The notes under the pieces: generated by a model | Seen by the model: the letters and a program-made list of their open reading frames with translations, nothing else | The model's database searches: none | What the model was told of the DNA's origin: nothing | In this document: positions 23,401-34,278 of the stretch, piece by piece | Numbering within the stretch: position 1 is the stretch's first letter | How the letters are laid out: the number at the start of each line of letters is the position of its first letter | From: Marvania coccoides | Lineage: Eukaryota > Chlorophyta > Trebouxiophyceae > Chlorellales > Chlorellaceae | Direction: 5' to 3' | Length of the DNA stretch: 64,000 nt | Assembly (NCBI GenBank): GCA_963854735.1 | Contig: OY978106.1 | Location: forward strand, 806,001 to 870,000 | Translations under genes and position numbers: made by a program

Positions 23401-24024
23401 CGTCCGTTCGTTTGCACGGTCGCCAGGGGGCAGCGTGGGACAGACGGGTCAGTCGCTGGCTCAACAAGAAAGGTAGCAACGACCTGCAGCAAAATCATTA
23501 TAAAACACGGTTTAGTGCACCGCGACTGCACGAGCAGATGTCCCCTCTCCCAATTTCAAATTAACAAGATCAAATGAGCCAGCGGCAGCGGGAGGGCGAG
23601 ACACTACGTACAAAGGGATTCTCGAGCGTAGGCTCGGGCGATGGGGGCGGTGGGGGAGGGGATGGTGGGGAGGGAGGAGGCCCATACACCTCCAGGTCGG
23701 CGTCAAAGCCTAAAATTTGAATAAACAATGTGAGTGGCAAGTACAAATGTGTCGAGGGGGGAAGCCTCCCGGAATGGCACGCGCACTCAATTTAGACCAC
23801 TTACCTGGAAACCCACCGCTCTGTTGCAGCGTGCGCCCGCCGCCCTGCTCTCCAAAGCCTTGGCTGGTCCATGGATCGAAGAAAAAATCGGCAGCCACTG
23901 CAAACGCATAAAATCGTGTCAATAACACCGTTCACCGGTTCCATACCCAGACTATATCGTAACCTTGCTTACCTGAGCCCACAAGCAGCGAAATTAACAG
24001 TATTGAGAGTGAAGTTTTCTCCAT
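20487..24024 (-). CDS. Secreted Pro-rich wall-type protein with three copies of an unrecognised domain
   Basis: Exons: 24024-23973, 23897-23805, 23709-23612, 23483-22857, 22749-22207, 22110-20487. Exon 1 encodes a signal peptide (MEKTSLSILLISLLVGS). Exons 4, 5 and 6 each start with one homologous domain of about 150 residues, followed by a Pro-rich linker. Shared marks are VxxxFxVxPxTDxxVPxCP at the start, then an AxxTWP block, a Cys pair before a Pro-Gly, VxAT and an LA-x-xP-x-xQV ending. Exon 6 ends in about 280 residues of PPPPxP, SPPPP and KKPPPP repeats typical of hydroxyproline-rich glycoproteins of algal walls. I do not recognise the domain; it does not look like the pherophorin domain. 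A C13 run at 21330-21342 shifts the frame; with one C fewer the Pro-rich frame continues to the stop at 20487 (about 1011 residues), otherwise it runs to 21154 with an unrelated tail. Confidence 0.82.
21330..21342 (-). repeat. C13 homopolymer (coding strand) causing a frame change
   Basis: Thirteen consecutive G on the plus strand lie inside the Pro-rich exon. The open upstream frame and the Pro-rich downstream frame differ by one base here; a run of 12 or 15 would join them. Confidence 0.75.
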
Positions 24025-24769
24025 TCTGCTGCAAGGGATGCTGGAGGGGGAGCACCAACTCTAAGGCGTATTGCCCGGTTGTTTCTTCATACTGTTGCTT
24101 TTTTATGGGCTTTTCTAACTCGCGATGCAGGCGGAGCTGGCTGTTTGCGGATTGCCCGCGGCCAAACAGACACAATAGCCACAATGTGCCGGTGTCGGAT
24201 TTTCTCAGCACGCAAAGCATGGCTTGTTTTGATACGAGGCGGTCACTTATTACGGCGCGCCATAAAATGCTGGCGAGGGAGGGGGAAGAAGAAGAGATCG
24301 CCAGCGGGACAGTTTCCGAGAAATCAAACTAAAAAGTCTCGAGCACCTATATCAGCGCCACAGGGAGCCTTTAGCCTTTTAAACGATGAATATTAATAGG
24401 GGGGGCGAATTGGGTGGCACATAAGGATTAGCAGCGGCAGAAATTTTTGATTCGCAATTATACAGTGTACTCTTCCGAGCTCTGGCCTTGTAAATTGCCG
24501 ACAGCGCGCTGTGCCGCGAGAACGCCACACACGGCGAAGCAGGCACACGAGTAACGCAAGTCGCACCAAGGGGGAAGAAGCAGAAATTTTGGTTATAAAC
24601 AATCTTTCTTCCCGCTTGCAATTTTGAAGCGAAATGAGCAATTCGCGCTTTGAAGCTAGCCAAGCTATATTTATTACATCTGTATTAATTGCTATCGTCC
24701 ACAAGCTCTCAGCCTGACATTATATAAAAAAATAGGCTCGATTCTCTAATCTAATTTAAAGCCGGCCCA
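24025..24769. promoter_or_regulatory. Divergent intergenic region between Pro-rich protein and RWA-like genes
   Basis: 745 bp holding both 5' UTRs and promoters of two genes that act on the cell surface. No clear motif was identified; frames here show no domain. Confidence 0.4.
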
Positions 24770-27496
24770 ATGGCCGAAGGAGAGGCCATTGGAGGCCCGG
24801 TCACGGCCGCACAGGTGCGCAAAGTTGATCGCACGCATCCCCTGGGCAATCTTTGCTCTTATGCTTGTCAAGTAGATCGTTGCCCCCCGAAATTCCCCGC
24901 GAAACGCATTGGTTTTTTTATTTATCAAAGCTCTTCTACTCACATTCACCATTCGCAAGACTCATGTACCCCAAACTAAAATAAAATACCCACCCAACGT
25001 GCAGGCAGCATGTCTCATCGCCTATGTGGTGTTCGTGGTGCTGTGGAGCTACGCAGAGTACCTCTCATACCAGTGAGTGCCTTGTTTCCAGCCGATTTAG
25101 TGCTGCAGAGCGACGAGTTGATCACCTCCCTTGTCACACCATCCATATTTTCATTTTTTTCTTCAGAGCTCTCTTAAGGGAAGCAAAGGGCGAGGATGGC
25201 GAGGAGATGATCCCTGTGCTGGTGCACGATGAAAACGGCAACGCCAGTGCCAACAACAGCGTCACCACTGCCGTGAAAAGCCCTCGTGGCAGCGGTGGTG
25301 AGCCTGGGAGCGGCAATGCAACCCCCGTCGCTGCCTACACCGTGCGTAGCAGAGGATTCCTCACAAGCACATTTTTCAAGTGAGAATCCCTCTCCTCTTT
25401 GCTGCACCCGTCCGTCCCCTGAAACTAGCGCCAAAATCACGACCCCCCCATAATCTTGAGTTTTTTCCCGCTGACGAGATTTTTTCCTCGCTTTTATAGG
25501 GTGCTGGCGATGGACACCGGCGCGCTGACCGCCTCCCGCGAGACCCTGCGTGCCGCGGTGGAGATGGGCACCATCTTGCTGTGGTTCTACGTCGCGGATC
25601 GCACCCCAGCGCTGGCTGCTGGGCCCAAGGAGTACATTCGGGACGTCTTTCTTTTCATATTTGTGGCGTTGACCCTGGTGGCGGGCGGGTACACCATGAA
25701 GAAGGGGCGTGCGCCGGTGCTGGTGAACAGGCAACAGACTGAGGAGTGGAAGGGGTGGATGCAGGTGAGACAGAGACAGAGAGAAGACCTTGTTGTTATC
25801 GGAGGAGTTTGCGTCTTTGGGAAATCCGAATGTAGTCAACACATTTTGAATTTACGGTTAAATTAGCTGTGCTTGGCTGTATATCTGGCACACTCTCAAT
25901 TCTGCACTACGTGCAATCAACCGCCCCTTTACAGCCCCTTTACCCAGCGCTCATTTTTCTCCTCCCGTTCCCGTCTCTCCTCGAAAACCAGGTGCTCTTC
26001 CTGCTGTACCACTACTACGAGGCGCGCGAGGCCTACAACGCCATCCGCATCTTCATCGCCTCCTACGTTTGGATGACCGGCTTCGGCAACTTTGCCTACT
26101 ACTACAAGACTAGGGACTTTTCACTCGGGCGGTTCTGCCAGATGATGTGGCGGCTCAACCTGCTGGCCACGCTGTGCTGCGCCGCGCTGAACAACGAGTT
26201 CATGCTGTACTACATTTGCCCCATGCACACCCTGTACACAGTCATGGTGTATGGCGCTCTCGGGTTGTGGAAAGGCGGAAACGACTCGCAGTGGGGTGTG
26301 TGGACCAAGATTGTGGGGTGCTTGGCGTTGGTGGGCGTGGTGTGGGAGATTCAGCCCGTGTTCTATGCGCTGTGGAGGCCGCTGCTGTTCATGTTGGGCT
26401 ACACAGACCCTAGGAGGCCCAGCAAGGACCCGATGCACGGTCAGTCGCCACTGAAATAGCCGCATTTGACACCAATTCATTTAAATTCGGCAACTGCTTG
26501 AAAATGCTCCCTTTAGAGCCCAAATTCGGGGTTTTTGCCCTCCATTTCAACCCTTGAGTTTCTCATCGATGTTTTTTTTCTTCTCCCTCTTTCTTTTTTC
26601 ATTTGCAGAGTGGTACTTCCGTACCGGGCTGGACCGCTACATCTGGATCCACGGCATGGTGTGCGCCTACCTGCACCCCAAGTTTGAAGCCTGGCTCAAG
26701 TCTCTGGACGCCACCAGTCCGATGCGGCGGCGAACCACTCGCGCCGTGCTGGGGCTGACCGCCGCCACCGTGGGGTACCTGTGGTACGAGCATGTGTACC
26801 GCCTTCCCAAGCTGCAGTACAATGAGCTCCATCCGTACACGTCCTGGATCCCCATAACAGCGTTCCTAGTGCTGAGGAATCTCACGCCAGAGCTGCGGCT
26901 GCACGCCATGGGGCTGTACGGCTGGCTGGGGTGCATCACTCTGGAGACATGTGAGTTGGAATGATGCACTTAGAAACTTAGAAAAACAGCCGAAGAGAGC
27001 GGCATTGTTATTTATTTATGTCCCGCTTCTCTTCTTACTCTTTTGAGGTTTCTGATTGCGCTTTTGTTTTGTGCCCACCTCCTTCTTCAAGCACTAAAAT
27101 TTAACCGCCCCAAATACAACATCCTAGTTTTGCTGCTGTTTATCGCCATTCTCATTTTCCCCCTCCCGTTCGCCTGTTTCTTGGGTATTGCCCCAAAAAA
27201 TTTCCGCAGACGTGGCGCAGTACCACACGTGGCTCCTGAGCAAGGTGCCCAACTCCCAGCCCATCTACCTGCTCTCCCTCCTCCCAGGGTATCCCCTCCT
27301 CAACTTTTCAGCAGTCACCGCCATATACATATTCATCTCGCACCGCCTGTTCGAGCTTACGGCGTTCCTGCGCGACGCGCTGGTTCCTCACGACGACGAC
27401 GGCCTCCTCATGCGAAATTTCGCCACCATGGGAGTCTGTGGGGCGGTGCTGTGGGCAATCGGAAAAGTGGCGGTAGAGGCGATGCGGATGGTGTAA
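24770..27496 (+). CDS. RWA: CAS1-type polysaccharide O-acetyltransferase (RWA-like)
   Basis: Seven exons: 24770-24814, 25005-25072, 25167-25379, 25500-25764, 25992-26439, 26609-26950, 27210-27496; 555 residues, the normal size for plant RWA proteins. All junctions fit in phase. Conserved blocks are [79 protein letters not shown] and ITLETY, belonging to the multi-span Cas1p acyltransferase domain; about ten membrane spans are expected. RWA proteins sit in Golgi-type membranes and supply acetyl groups to wall polysaccharides, while CASD1 does this for sialic acids in animals. A weakly conserved, charged Gly/Ser loop follows the first membrane span. The tiny 15-codon first exon is supported by its resemblance to RWA N-termini. 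Confidence 0.93.
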
Positions 27497-27932
27497 ACGA
27501 ATGAAAGAATACATATTTATGCTTTGGATAGGGGAGGAAATGGAAGCGTGAATGCCTGCTTGCCATATGCATGTGCATAAGATTGATTTAATTTTGTATG
27601 GTTTCTTAGAGTAGGGGTAGCCTGCCAAAATGTAAACATATTGGCGATCTGATTAGCTAATTAAGGGGATGAGCAACTGTGCGCATGGTGGAGGAATGCA
27701 TGCCGAATTTGTGGTTTCAGAAGCACGAAAAAGTGTTGGCCAACAGTCCAGGCGGCATTTGAATTTCTTCCAATGCTCTCTCAACCGAGGCCGAAACGCA
27801 TATTTTTTTTATTTTTTTTTGTAAAGCAGGGGTCTTTTCCGTGGGTGCCCTTTGAGCAACACGTGCTTTCCGTCGCACATTTTTTTTTTTTTGAAATCAA
27901 TCTTACAAATCCCTCGAGTACGGTACGCAATC
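27497..27932. other. Intergenic region, 436 bp
   Basis: Holds the 3' UTR of the RWA-like gene and the promoter of the next gene on the same strand; T-rich runs but no other feature. Confidence 0.45.
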
Positions 27933-28671
27933 ATGCTGCGACGGGCGTCCCAAAGCCTGCAAAAATTATGTGCCGAGCACTCTAAAGATTTAGAATACGC
28001 AGCGTTCAAGCGCCTGCACACTTCGCAGCCCCTCCGCTATGCCATTGAGACCCCCGCTTCCGCAGCAGCAGCAGCAGCAGCAGCCTCCCCCGCAGCGCCC
28101 CAATCCGTGCCCACCCTTGTCAAGGTCCTAGGCTTCGGCGGCGTGATCCCGTTTTGGGCGTTCAGCCCCGTTTTAGCGCCCTCCCTCCCGTTGGATCTTT
28201 TGGGCGACGCTCTGGCCTCCAATCCAGGTACCCTGCAGATCGGCTACGGCGCCACCATCATTAGCTTTCTCGGGGGTGTCCATTGGGGGCTTGCCATGGT
28301 CCAGGGCGTCACTCCAGGCCCTCTCATGCGGCAGCGATATCTTTGGTCTGTGCTTCCTTGCCTCATGGCGTGGCCCACGGTCGCAATGCCGATCCCGCAA
28401 GCAGCCGGCCTTCAGGTAAAAAATCTCCCTTCACAATGCTCTGATGAGCGCGATAGAGTCTATCGCGCTCTTTTTCCTCCGTGCATTTGGCTGAATTGTA
28501 TTGCTTACTTTCTGTGCTCAGGCCGCGCTGCTGGGCATTGTGTATGCAGTGGATCGAGGGTGGTATCGACGGGGTGCATTACCGGCGTGGTATATCGGCA
28601 TGCGGCTGCCGCTGACTGTGCTGGCGATAGGAGGGCTGGTGCTGACAGCAGCTGGGTCAAAAGATGAATGA
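27933..28671 (+). CDS. DUF3429 / TMEM69-like membrane protein, probably mitochondrial
   Basis: Exons 27933-28415 and 28522-28671 in phase 0; 210 residues. The first 45 residues are basic and Ser-rich (MLRRASQSLQKL), consistent with a mitochondrial presequence, then an Ala-rich linker. The rest is a DUF3429 domain with several hydrophobic spans: VLGFGGVIPFW, then YGATIISFLGGVHWGLAM, which is the family hallmark, then a WSVLPCLMAWP span. A final span and short tail follow in exon 2. Proteins of this family (TMEM69 in animals, bacterial homologues) have no established function. The assignment rests on the GGVHWG block and the order of spans. Confidence 0.85.
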
Positions 28672-29009
28672 ACTGATTGCATTCGTAGAAAAGGGCGATG
28701 AGGAATAATAATTCCTTTCAAGCTTGCAAGCCCAGCCTTTCAATTGAATGGGCTAGCAAAGGAAAGGAGACAAATTCCTCCCTAGAGAAGCTTAACATCA
28801 TTATTGTTATATATATATATATATTCATTTATTTCTGTTGCAAAGTAGTCATCGCTGTCGGAACACGTCAGGAGTGGAGAACACGCTTCAGTGTTTTTGA
28901 AATTTGATTATTCTTATTATTGAAAAAGTGCTAGAACCCTCGGCTCGCCTCTTGGCGTGCTTGTTCAAAGCATGCATTATTTTTTCGGCATTTAATATCA
29001 GCTGGTACT
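28672..29009. other. Intergenic region, 338 bp, with a short TA repeat
   Basis: Contains an (AT)n run at 28808-28824 and no coding signal. It should carry the promoter of the nicastrin gene. Confidence 0.45.
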
Positions 29010-31931
29010 ATGCGGTTGTGGGTGGCTACAGCTTTTGTGATCATCTGCTGGTTGACCGGCTCAGGTGCGCATCTTGGGCTCTATGCTGACTACTCACACC
29101 TCTTGAGCACCCCCTGAAATCACATCTTCCCTCCCTTTGCAGCATGGGCCCTGGATGTAACCGCTATGGGCTCCATCTCCAACAGCAGAGAACTCAAAGA
29201 CGCTATTTACACCGAGCTGGGGCCTGGTGGCGACGCCTGCATCCGCCTGCTCAACTCCCAGGGCTCTGTGGGGTGCGCTGCACCCTCTGCCCGCCCAATA
29301 ACCGGCGCCCTTCAGCCCGCCACGGCCACGACCCCCGCTGCAAATTTTCTGCCTGGCACCGTGGCTGTACTCGCTGCAGACCAAGCAGGCGCCTTCCTGC
29401 AGCGATGTGTCACCGACCCTGAGCTGCAGCAGCGTCTGGCTGGCGTGTTATTACGTCATTCTGACGTCTTTCCGGGGTGGAATCCTGCAGATGCATCGCC
29501 GTACGCTGCATACGCTGTGCGAGGCGCAGGCAGCGAGCATCCCTGGAACCCCAGGGGGATGGGGTTGTTGCGAGCTGGGTTTCCTTTCCCGGTGTTTCAG
29601 TTAGACAACGTCAGCTCTCCCATCGCTCTGCAGCGAGCTGAGTATAACGCAGAAAACCAGGTGAAGGAGAAAATCAATTCATTGCTTCGTTTTATTAGTC
29701 GGCAGCAGCTCTTTAGCCTTGTGCATCCTTCAAATTCTTGAGCAGCACAGCATTCTAGTGGCTATGTTGCGCTGTGGGCGAAATATATCACGTCCTATTG
29801 TTTTCTCGTTTCCCTCTCTTCAGGGTGTGACAACCGCAACTAACGTAGCTCGCATGGAGCTCACAATGCAAGCGACCGGCACGTCCTCCAACTGCGTCGC
29901 CGCTCAGCAGTGCTACCCCCTGGGGGGCTTCTCAGTGTGGGCCTCAGTGCCGCCGCTGCCACCGCCGCCCGCCGCCGCCCCTGCAGCCACGCTGCTGGTG
30001 GTTGCCGGTGTGGACTCGGCCGCGCTGTTTCATGGGCTTACCCAGGGCGCGGACTACCAGCTGTCTGGCCTCATTGCGGTGCTGGCAGCAGCGCAGGTAA
30101 ATTCAAATTCAAAATTCAAAATTCTGCATTAAATTTATCACCGTAACTCAATCATCAATACCGATGCTGCAAACAAATTTGACATTTGAATATGGAAAAA
30201 TTCACGAACAAGCTGAAACAGCATGCCGTTTTTCTTCTTTTCTTTTCTCCGTTTAGATCATCGGGGCAGCAGCCAGCGACGCGCTGGCCGCCGGCGCTCC
30301 CTCCCCCTACGGCGCCAAGCGCGTGGCCTTCGGCGCCCTCATGGGGGAGCCCTGGGACTTCATGGGCTCCCGCCGCTTCCTGTGGGAGCTGAATTCGACC
30401 ACTGCGGCGGTGGAAGGCCTTGACCTTCAAACTTTACAAGGAATCATCGAGGTGGGCCAAGTGGGCCGACCTCAGCGCGAACAAAGCAGCGGCGCAGCGC
30501 AGCTGTACCTCCACACCGACGCCGGCTCGCCGTCAGGCGCCGGCGCAGCTCCGATCGTGGCAGCCCTCGAAGCTGCCGCCGCGACAGAAAAAGAAGAAAG
30601 TTCCTCTTCCTCTTCTGTAATTGCAGTGAACCCAGCGGGGTCAGCCACTCCTGGCCTACCGCCGTGCTCCTCTTCCTCGTTCCTCCGCGTGCGCCCCGAC
30701 CTGCCGACAGTTGTCATTCAAGAATTTGACGCTGCGTTTATCAACGAAGGCTACCAGAGCCAGTTTGACGACGCGCGGGGCATTGACGCGGATGCCATAG
30801 CAGGTGCAGCGGCGGTGCTGGCCCACGCGGTGCATGCGTTGTTAGGCGGCTCGGCATTGGACGTGAATATGACAAAAATTGAGGAGACGGTGGGGGCACT
30901 GGTGGGGTGCTTGGTGGAGCCGGTGCCTGGGCTGGCGTGTCGCTTGGTTAATGCATTAATGACGCCTGTGAACAAAGGCCCTGCACCGCACTATGTAGGC
31001 ATCCTGCGTACAGTCACAGACGGTGAGCGGCGGGCGGGCGGGCGGGCGGGCGGGCGGGCGGGCGGGCGGGCGGTTTGTCTTTATTTATTTTTCCTTCCTT
31101 TTCTATTTCTTAATGCGTAAAGAGCCTTGCAGTTTGTTTTTGAGTGGATTTGCTAAGATGCGCTGAATTAACTCACTCGCTTTTTTATTGTCTACCTATC
31201 TCAATGCTATTACTAATAATGAGCTTCTCCGGGGGTTTTCTTTCTTTCTTCCCCCCCCACTTTTGCAGACCCGCAGGCCCCTGACGTCAATGTTCAATCC
31301 GACGTCGAGCGTTTCCTGTGGAACTACCTTGCGGTGGCCACTTCCGTGGGCCCCACAGGCTCAGAAACAGCAGACAGCCCTGCTCCTCGGTGCCTGCCGT
31401 CAAATGCCACGCAAGCGTGCCCTGCTGGGACCGTGTGCGCGGGGTATCGAGATGTAAAAGGGTTTGAGGGCACTGGAGTGTGTTTGAACGCCACTGTTAG
31501 GTTTGTGCCAGCCTATTCGACCGCGTTGGATTGCCAGGGCTGCAACGGCACCGCCACGTTTTACGAGTACAGGTGGAATGTGACTGACCAGGCCAAAGAG
31601 TGGTAAGCACTCATTTTGTGTATTTGTATCATAAATCAAGAGTTAACAGCACAATGAGTCAAACCTGGGGTAATTTTTTTCTTGACACACATTTTCTAAA
31701 CTTAAATTGCACTGCTTTCTGCGCAGGGAGCGGGCGTATGGGTGGCCTGAAGATCCCATGTGGATGGAGAGTAATTGGCCGTCTGAGACGCCATCACTAG
31801 TGATGTTTTTGAAAGAAAGTTCCTCGGTGGACTACGCTGTGCTGGCAGCAGGGCTGGCAGCCACAGCAGCGGCAGCTGTTGGCGCGGTAGGGGTGAACCT
31901 CGCGTGGAGAAAACGGCTGAAACGGGAATGA
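29010..31931 (+). CDS. NCSTN: Nicastrin, gamma-secretase subunit
   Basis: Six exons: 29010-29064, 29143-29660, 29824-30096, 30257-31022, 31269-31602, 31727-31931; 716 residues, matching the family length. Exon 1 encodes a signal peptide (MRLWVATAFVIICWLTGS). The ectodomain follows, with the aminopeptidase-like core: LLVVAGVDSAALF, then VAFGALMGEPWDFMGSRRFL, then FLRVRPDLPTVVIQEFD. A single membrane span (about residues 680-705) precedes a short basic tail ending in RKRLKRE. Nicastrin is the substrate-screening subunit of gamma-secretase, an intramembrane protease; the other subunits are not in this window. Several N-x-S/T sequons suit a glycosylated ectodomain. Intron 4 begins with a (GGGC)n repeat directly after its donor. 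Confidence 0.92.
31030..31073 (+). repeat. (GGGC)n microsatellite at an intron donor
   Basis: About ten GGGC units start seven bases into nicastrin intron 4 (donor at 31023-31024). Confidence 0.85.
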
Positions 31932-32122
31932 GAGGGTGTGAAACATTGTTACAAGTGATAAAAATACGATTAAACGACATACGCTTGGTTAAAATGATGA
32001 AAAATTTGGGTACACAGCAACGTCAATAATCATTAAATGAAGCAAAGAAATGTAGTAGCGAAAAGAAAGAGTGAAACGCGTAAAAGGAAAGAACATAAAA
32101 GTCAAAAGATAAAAAAACAAGT

Positions 32123-32718
32123 TCAAAACACCGAGCCAGCATTCTTCTTTTTTCCCATCATCATATCTTTGGCTTCATTCACTTTGGCGGCAATGAAGCT
32201 GCTGCCCCCCGCGTCGGGGTGGTTGGCGATCATGATTCGCCGGTGCGCCTCCTTGACCTTCTCCTCTGGGGCGCTCTCCCGGACGCCTGCAAGAAAAATT
32301 AAGCGGTGAGTTTTTTTGCTGCATTTCATTATCAAAATAGGCGTGGAAAGGCCCTGGATACGAAACCAAAGTGAATGGTCCGTTCAAGCAATAAACGCAT
32401 CAAATATTACTTGCCAAGAATGAGAGAGGCTTCTCGGCGGGTCATCTCAGGTTGGAAGCCTCCCTTGTAGAACTGGCGCATGCGGGGGCCAGCGCTCTTG
32501 AAGCCCTGAAAGGCGGTGATGGCTGTTCTTGCTGCGTACGCTGCGGCGCCAACCGCCAAGCCAGCGATGAGAGGGGTGGTCTGCAAGGTGGGAGAAGATG
32601 TGTGAGCACACAAAAAAGCCCCCCCCCCCGGGCGCCATTGGGAAAGCGGCATGCTCGCTGCCGGTTTTTCTGGTATATTAAGCAATTACTCAAGAGAAGG
32701 GGTGCAATTCCTCACCAT
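32123..32718 (-). CDS. TIM14: TIM14/PAM18 mitochondrial import J-protein
   Basis: Exons 32718-32716, 32580-32415 and 32286-32123; 110 residues, the length of plant TIM14. The first coding exon is just the ATG; the intron starts directly after it (ATG|GTGAGG). The second intron has a GC donor (G|GCAAGT), forced by frame because the GT choice destroys the conserved LILGVRES junction. The protein has one N-terminal membrane span (PLIAGLAVGAAAYAA), then RMRQFYKGGFQPEMTRREA and a J domain with NHPDAGG, whose HPD stimulates the mtHsp70 ATPase. It works at the TIM23 import motor on the matrix side of the inner membrane. It is head to head with the CMC1-like gene. Confidence 0.95.
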
Positions 32719-33021
32719 TTTATAAACCGATGCGGAACTTTGAGAATAAAAATGAAATTGAAAAAAGCCGAATTCTCGAGGCAAGGGCGCCGGCGCTGCG
32801 AATCCACTCCAACTGCGAGTTATTTATTTTTGTGAGAAAAAATAATGAAAATATGCACGAGAGAAGCGGGTGTCTGGAAGCTTTAAATCTTAGTGAGCTC
32901 GCCCTTCAAAAACAAACATCGGCCCCGAAATTTCATTATTAAAATTTATTAAAATTTAAAAAATCACGCTGCTCACATTTTGAGCGAGCACGCGCACGTG
33001 GACAAGCGCTGAAAATTACAG
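32719..33021. promoter_or_regulatory. Bidirectional promoter region of two mitochondrial-protein genes
   Basis: 303 bp separate the start codons of TIM14 (-) and the CMC1-like gene (+). Both encode small mitochondrial proteins, so shared control is plausible. No specific motif was identified. Confidence 0.5.
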
Positions 33022-33514
33022 ATGGATTCAAAACCACAAGGTGCACAGGAGATCCCAAAACGAGTTGAAGAAGGTGATTTATCGTCCCTGAGTACCCTTT
33101 GTTCGTAGCAGAGGCTCCTGGCCTCTCTGCAGGCCTCCCATTGACGCATTTCTCCCGGTTTTGCAGCACTCTTTCATCGATTAAAACTGCGTGGGTTTCG
33201 AGAGTGCGACGAAAAATCCAAGGCATATGCAGGTCAGATGCCGGTGACATGATTTTAACCTGGTCCCGCGCATGCCCTTAATTCCCTCCCCCGGTGCCGC
33301 CAATCAATTGTTTATCAATGCAGACTGTTGCCGTGGTCGAATAGTATCCATCGCCTGGGCCTGCCGGCAGGAGGCCAAAGCCATGAGCGACTGCATGTCC
33401 AAGTACACCGGAAAAATTGGCGTGCTGAAGCAGCGGTGGGCAGAAAAGGGCAGCAAACTACCGCTCGGCGAAAAAGAGTGGGATCTGCTTTTGGACGAGG
33501 TTCTTCTTGATTGA
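33022..33514 (+). CDS. Twin CX9C protein, CMC1-like COX assembly factor
   Basis: Exons 33022-33073, 33167-33232 and 33324-33514; 102 residues. Splicing brings together ECDEKSKAYADC and ACRQEAKAMSDC, two CX9C pairs that define small intermembrane-space proteins imported by the Mia40 disulfide relay. The block FRECDEKSKAYADCCRGRI and the following WACRQE fit the Cmc1/Cmc2 family, which helps deliver copper to cytochrome c oxidase. The charged C-terminus (LPLGEKEWDLLLDEVLLD) is ordinary for the group. Exons 1 and 2 are short and rest on frame and the first CX9C motif. Confidence 0.82.
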
Positions 33515-34278
33515 AGAAAGAAAAGAAGCAAACGTAGATGACTTGCTGAATAATAAATGTTATTAAATTTTTGTATAACGTAAATAATGAAGAAGAACAT
33601 CGCTCCGACAGAGAGAGAGGGGTCAGGGGATGAAAAAATATAAGATAAGATAAGATAAGATAGGTTGGACTGCTCACTCCCTTTTCAACCTGTGTCTAGA
33701 GAAGTAGCCACCAGTGGGGATGGAGTTAAGCCATCTCCGCAGCTGCAGCTGCTTCACTACGCAGTGGACAAATTTGCGCTGTTGTAGGCAACGAAAAACT
33801 CGACTCGGCCGGGCTTTTGCGATGCAGCAACGCAAAAAATAATAAAGAAAAAAAGCTTCGAAGAATCTCGAGCAGTGAAGGTAAAAAAAAGAAAAAAGAT
33901 AACAGTATTGAAAGCAAATGGTTGTTGTTTTCTCAAAAACCGGGAAAGGGAAAAAAGGAGGCACGGTGTGGAATTTGAAGAAACGGGAGAGCGCCATTCT
34001 CAAATTGCTATATACGTATATCATCCGTTTATTTTTCGAAAGGGAGTAGCACCTCACTTTATGCAGGGGCTTAGCGGACGAGCAGCGTGTCACGTTGGGT
34101 CTCTCAGCTACTGAACACTAGGCCTGCGAGCCATTCTATACAGAAAAAAGGAGAAGGGCAAAAACGAATTTTTGAGGAAATTTTCACCATGAAAAACCCT
34201 TTTTTGATACAAAAAATAAAATTAGCAGAACCAAAAATGCAATTTTTATTTCTGACCTGTCTGATGGCAGCAGACTAT
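33515..34278. other. Convergent intergenic region, 764 bp
   Basis: Contains a (GATAA)n microsatellite at 33641-33663 and A/T-rich DNA. Antisense frames such as 33674-34093 have no recognisable content. It should contain the 3' UTRs of the CMC1-like and AT-hook genes. Confidence 0.5.
33641..33663 (+). repeat. (GATAA)n microsatellite
   Basis: About four and a half head-to-tail GATAA units, non-coding. Confidence 0.8.

Noticed and set aside
25869..26459. Separate 196-residue membrane protein inside the RWA-like gene
   Set aside because: It is exon 5 read through its flanking introns; its ends match splice sites and the RWA family continues on both sides.
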